Shown: positions 62,062-64,000 of the stretch, piece after piece | Layout of the letters: every line of letters begins with the position of its first letter | Position numbering within the stretch: the first letter of the stretch is position 1 | Origin: HXMU1428-3 sp965215715 | GTDB lineage: Bacteria > Pseudomonadota > Alphaproteobacteria > Rhizobiales > HXMU1428-3 | DNA length: 64,000 nucleotides | Assembly (NCBI GenBank): GCA_965215715.1 | Contig: OZ244129.1 | Span: 868,001 to 932,000, forward strand | Direction of reading: 5' to 3' | The notes under the pieces: generated by a model | The model's database searches: none | Told to the model about the DNA's origin: nothing | The model's input: only the letters and a program-made list of their open reading frames with translations | Position numbers and translations under genes: made by a program

Positions 62062-63189
62062 TTATCTGAACATTTGCGGTGGGAAATCGATGATGGCGGC
62101 GGTCCCATCTTGGCACCCGAATGCCAATTGTTTGCCATCTTTGGACCAGGCCAAGTTTGTTATGGGGCTGCCTTCATTTACAATTGGCAGTTCATCTGAT
62201 ACGCCGACCTTGGTGAGGACCAGTTGGCCATTCTCAAAACCTGCGGCGACAAAGTCAGTTTTAGGGTTTGTGGCAATGCTGGTGACCAAAACCATCCCTG
62301 GGCGCCCTGTTTGCAAGGCCCCTTGTTGGTCGTTTTCAAGCGGCGGGGTTTGCATGGACCATGCGGCGATGCGAAAGGCGCCAGAGGTTGCAAAGGCGTT
62401 GGCAGGTGCGCTCCAGAAAGCGGTGGTCACTGGGCCAGGATAGTCTTGCAGATGGGCAGATTGATCTGTTGTTAAATCAATGAGTTGGCACCCCTTTTCT
62501 TGCAATGCACATACAATCCAGTTTTGGTCTTGCTTCCAAGCGATGGAATGGGGCGGGGCTTGTAGCTCAATGCGTTTCAAAGGTGTGTTCATGTCTTCTA
62601 AAGACCAGATTAGTAAGCCTTTTTGATCGCCAGTGGCAAGCAAGGTTCCATCGGGAGAAAGTGCCAGAGTGGTGTTTGGTGTTTCCATTGAACTGGCGAG
62701 CACCTTTGGTGGCTGACCCTCTTTGAGAACACAAAGTTCCTTTGCGCTGACAAAAGCTGTTAATGCGGTTTGCTGGTTATAACCTAGCCCGACAATGGGG
62801 GCTGTTAATTGATCATTTAGAAGCGCAACTTCTTTTGATGGGGAGACAATATGAATTTTGCCGTCCTGTGCGCCAACAATGAAGTCGGTGTTTTTATAGG
62901 GAGCGATCAAGCAAGGAGACTGGCTTAATGCTGGTAGTATGTGTGCATCAGCGACTTGCTTTTGGCGTGGTGAGATTGTGGCGCGCCCGTCATCTCCGCC
63001 GATGCGGATGCGTGAATGAGGGGGCTCTTCATCTGCCAAATCAATAAGGGCCAGGCGGCCATCGTCCATTGCAAGGCAAGCAACGCTCACATCATGATTA
63101 AATGTAACTGAGGTGATAGCTGTTTCTAGTGACCAGTTTCTGCCTATGAGGTCGAACAATGCAGGAGGGCGGTTGTTTTGTTGGTCCAT
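62062..63189 (-). CDS. WD40 repeat protein
   Basis: 375 residues with about seven WD-like blades: TFNHDVSVACLAMDDGRLALI, LALSPDGTLLATGDQKGLLIW, NLAWSKDGKQLAFGCQDGTAAI. No signal peptide or catalytic domain. A cytoplasmic scaffold is likely. First Met follows no strong ribosome site. Confidence 0.85.
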   Translation of the reverse strand: MDQQNNRPPALFDLIGRNWSLETAITSVTFNHDVSVACLAMDDGRLALIDLADEEPPHSRIRIGGDDGRATISPRQKQVADAHILPALSQSPCLIAPYKNTDFIVGAQDGKIHIVSPSKEVALLNDQLTAPIVGLGYNQQTALTAFVSAKELCVLKEGQPPKVLASSMETPNTTLALSPDGTLLATGDQKGLLIWSLEDMNTPLKRIELQAPPHSIAWKQDQNWIVCALQEKGCQLIDLTTDQSAHLQDYPGPVTTAFWSAPANAFATSGAFRIAAWSMQTPPLENDQQGALQTGRPGMVLVTSIATNPKTDFVAAGFENGQLVLTKVGVSDELPIVNEGSPITNLAWSKDGKQLAFGCQDGTAAIIDFPPQMFR

Positions 63190-63221
63190 ATTCTTTTTTA
63201 CCCGATCGAAAGTGTGGATGG

Positions 63222-63533
63222 TTATGTTAAGTCAGCAAGCTTTTGATCGATGAGCAGGAGTTCATGTTCAAGCTCTTGGACTTTGGTTTCTTCTTTTTCA
63301 ATTGAGGTTTCAGCCTCGCTTATTTTTTGTTTTATAGCATCAAGCGTTTCAGGGGAGGCTGGTGTTTGATCTGGCTCTTTTTCTTTTTCCAATTCAAATT
63401 GCTGTTCCACTTGGTAGCCTGAATAAATTTGTGTCAGTTTTAGCAATTGGGCATTATGTTCTGTTAAACGAAGGACATACTCATTACGTTGTGTCATCAG
63501 TTTAACAATTTGATCTTGTTTTTCTTGTTCCAT
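63222..63533 (-). CDS. Small coiled-coil protein
   Basis: 103 residues of which most is Glu/Lys/Gln-rich helix (QKISEAETSIEKEETKVQEL). ATG 63533 (MEQEKQ) is chosen because the frame upstream reads antisense through a plus-strand gene. Thirty-two bases before the WD40 gene, so likely co-transcribed. No family recognised; size and helical content recall flagellar or secretion chaperones, but without support. Confidence 0.6.
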   Translation of the reverse strand: MEQEKQDQIVKLMTQRNEYVLRLTEHNAQLLKLTQIYSGYQVEQQFELEKEKEPDQTPASPETLDAIKQKISEAETSIEKEETKVQELEHELLLIDQKLADLT

Positions 63534-63551
63534 AAGGGGGTTCTTTATCTC

Positions 63552-63812
63552 ATGTTTTATAATGCCGACTTTTTTCAAAACCTTTATGAGCGGGCGGTTG
63601 AGCAATTGGGCCCTAGCCATGCTTGTAGCAAAGCTTTGCAACAAGCTGTTCGTGATCATTCCAGGTCAAATGTAACCAGTGCACTGGAACAGTTGAATAA
63701 ACTTGAAGCTGATATTCAACAGCAATTGCTACAGCAAACGCACACGAGTTGGGCCACAGACTTAAGTGCTATTTTGGGCCAATGGTCTGGAGACCCTTCA
63801 GCTAAAAATTAA
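63552..63812 (+). CDS. Small protein of unknown function, 86 residues
   Basis: Starts MFYNADFFQNLYERAVEQLG; helix-rich, with a Gln run (LEADIQQQLLQQ). AAGGGGG lies 11 bases before ATG 63552. Starts 18 bases from the divergent coiled-coil gene's start. No family recognised. Confidence 0.55.
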   Translation: MFYNADFFQNLYERAVEQLGPSHACSKALQQAVRDHSRSNVTSALEQLNKLEADIQQQLLQQTHTSWATDLSAILGQWSGDPSAKN

Positions 63813-63843
63813 CATGACTGATGCCCTAAGATGGTTTGTTCCT

Positions 63844-64000
63844 TTATGAGTTTTCCTTTTTGCTTGCCGCTTGGATTTGTTCGATTTCTTTTAGCATTTT
63901 TGGTAATTCATGAGCTTGAGATTTAAACTGTTCTTCTGCTGTTTTAATGTAGTCTCTTAAACTGTCCCAGATATCTGTAAGGATAACATTGGCCTGTTCG
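63844..64000 (-). CDS. C-terminal part of an unknown helical protein (cut by window edge)
   Basis: At least 51 codons read into the window end on the minus strand: VILTDIWDSLRDYIKTAEEQ, then FKSQAHELPKMLKEIEQIQA and a Lys-rich end with TAA at 63844-63846. Charged helix; not recognised. Confidence 0.6.
   Translation of the reverse strand, partial: EQANVILTDIWDSLRDYIKTAEEQFKSQAHELPKMLKEIEQIQAASKKENS

Overview
The window comes from a mid-GC (about mid-40s %, by eye) alphaproteobacterium, most likely a marine or low-GC member of the Hyphomicrobiales (Rhizobiales). The evidence is gene order: hisN / N-formylglutamate amidohydrolase / cpdR / tRNA-Val; dacF-tmk-holB-metG-tatD-MBL hydrolase; purF-cvpA-radA-dnaB; dapA-smpB-UDG-NYN-folK-rpoZ-rsh; mutM next to ubiE-ubiB-coaBC-dut; and grpE-hrcA-rph-rdgB-hemW. 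No species is named because no search could be run.

Layout: 1-296 is the 5' end of gltB (minus strand). 945-7895 is accessory: an S9 peptidase, three paralogous secreted basic proteins, an Hsp20 gene with an RpoH-type promoter and ROSE-like leader, an alpha/beta hydrolase, a 39-bp minisatellite and hisN. A short RNA with its own promoter and terminator lies at 8118-8200. 8264-12943 holds hutG-like amidohydrolase, cpdR, a DUF899 remnant beside tRNA-Val(GAC), tRNA-Ser(UGA), moaA and an RlpA lipoprotein. 13139-21719 carries two oxidoreductases, then the DacF-to-MBL operon with three tandem REP-like palindromes after tmk. 21798-29545 (minus) has an SDR, a TAXI receptor fused to a LEA-like tail, and purF-cvpA-radA-dnaB. 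29860-37147 is lysine, trans-translation, repair, folate and stringent-response housekeeping. 37160-44132 (minus) is a sulfur-carrier/cysteine/dUTP/CoA/ubiquinone cluster, with mutM divergent from it.

45291-54592 is the most distinctive block. An ECF sigma factor, a membrane anti-sigma factor and a secreted subtilase form one operon. Divergent from it are a secreted propeller-like protein and a 1428-residue secreted cysteine-rich repeat protein. Both divergent promoters carry the same two-part motif, TGAACCAA-N13-GCGACCAA, so the sigma factor probably drives its own operon and the large secreted proteins. The two secreted proteins share a C-rich domain.

54863-63812 returns to housekeeping (grpE, hrcA, rph, rdgB, hemW), then a leader ORF coupled to a conserved unknown gene, a LysR regulator, a WD40 protein and small unknown genes. 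A gene is cut by the right edge.

A family of long, nearly perfect inverted repeats (53-nt arms) occurs at 27892-28015 and 44233-44357, with a half copy at 21746-21776. Their inner stems differ but stay complementary, and the loop is flipped between copies. No transposase, CRISPR array, phage module or rRNA was seen.
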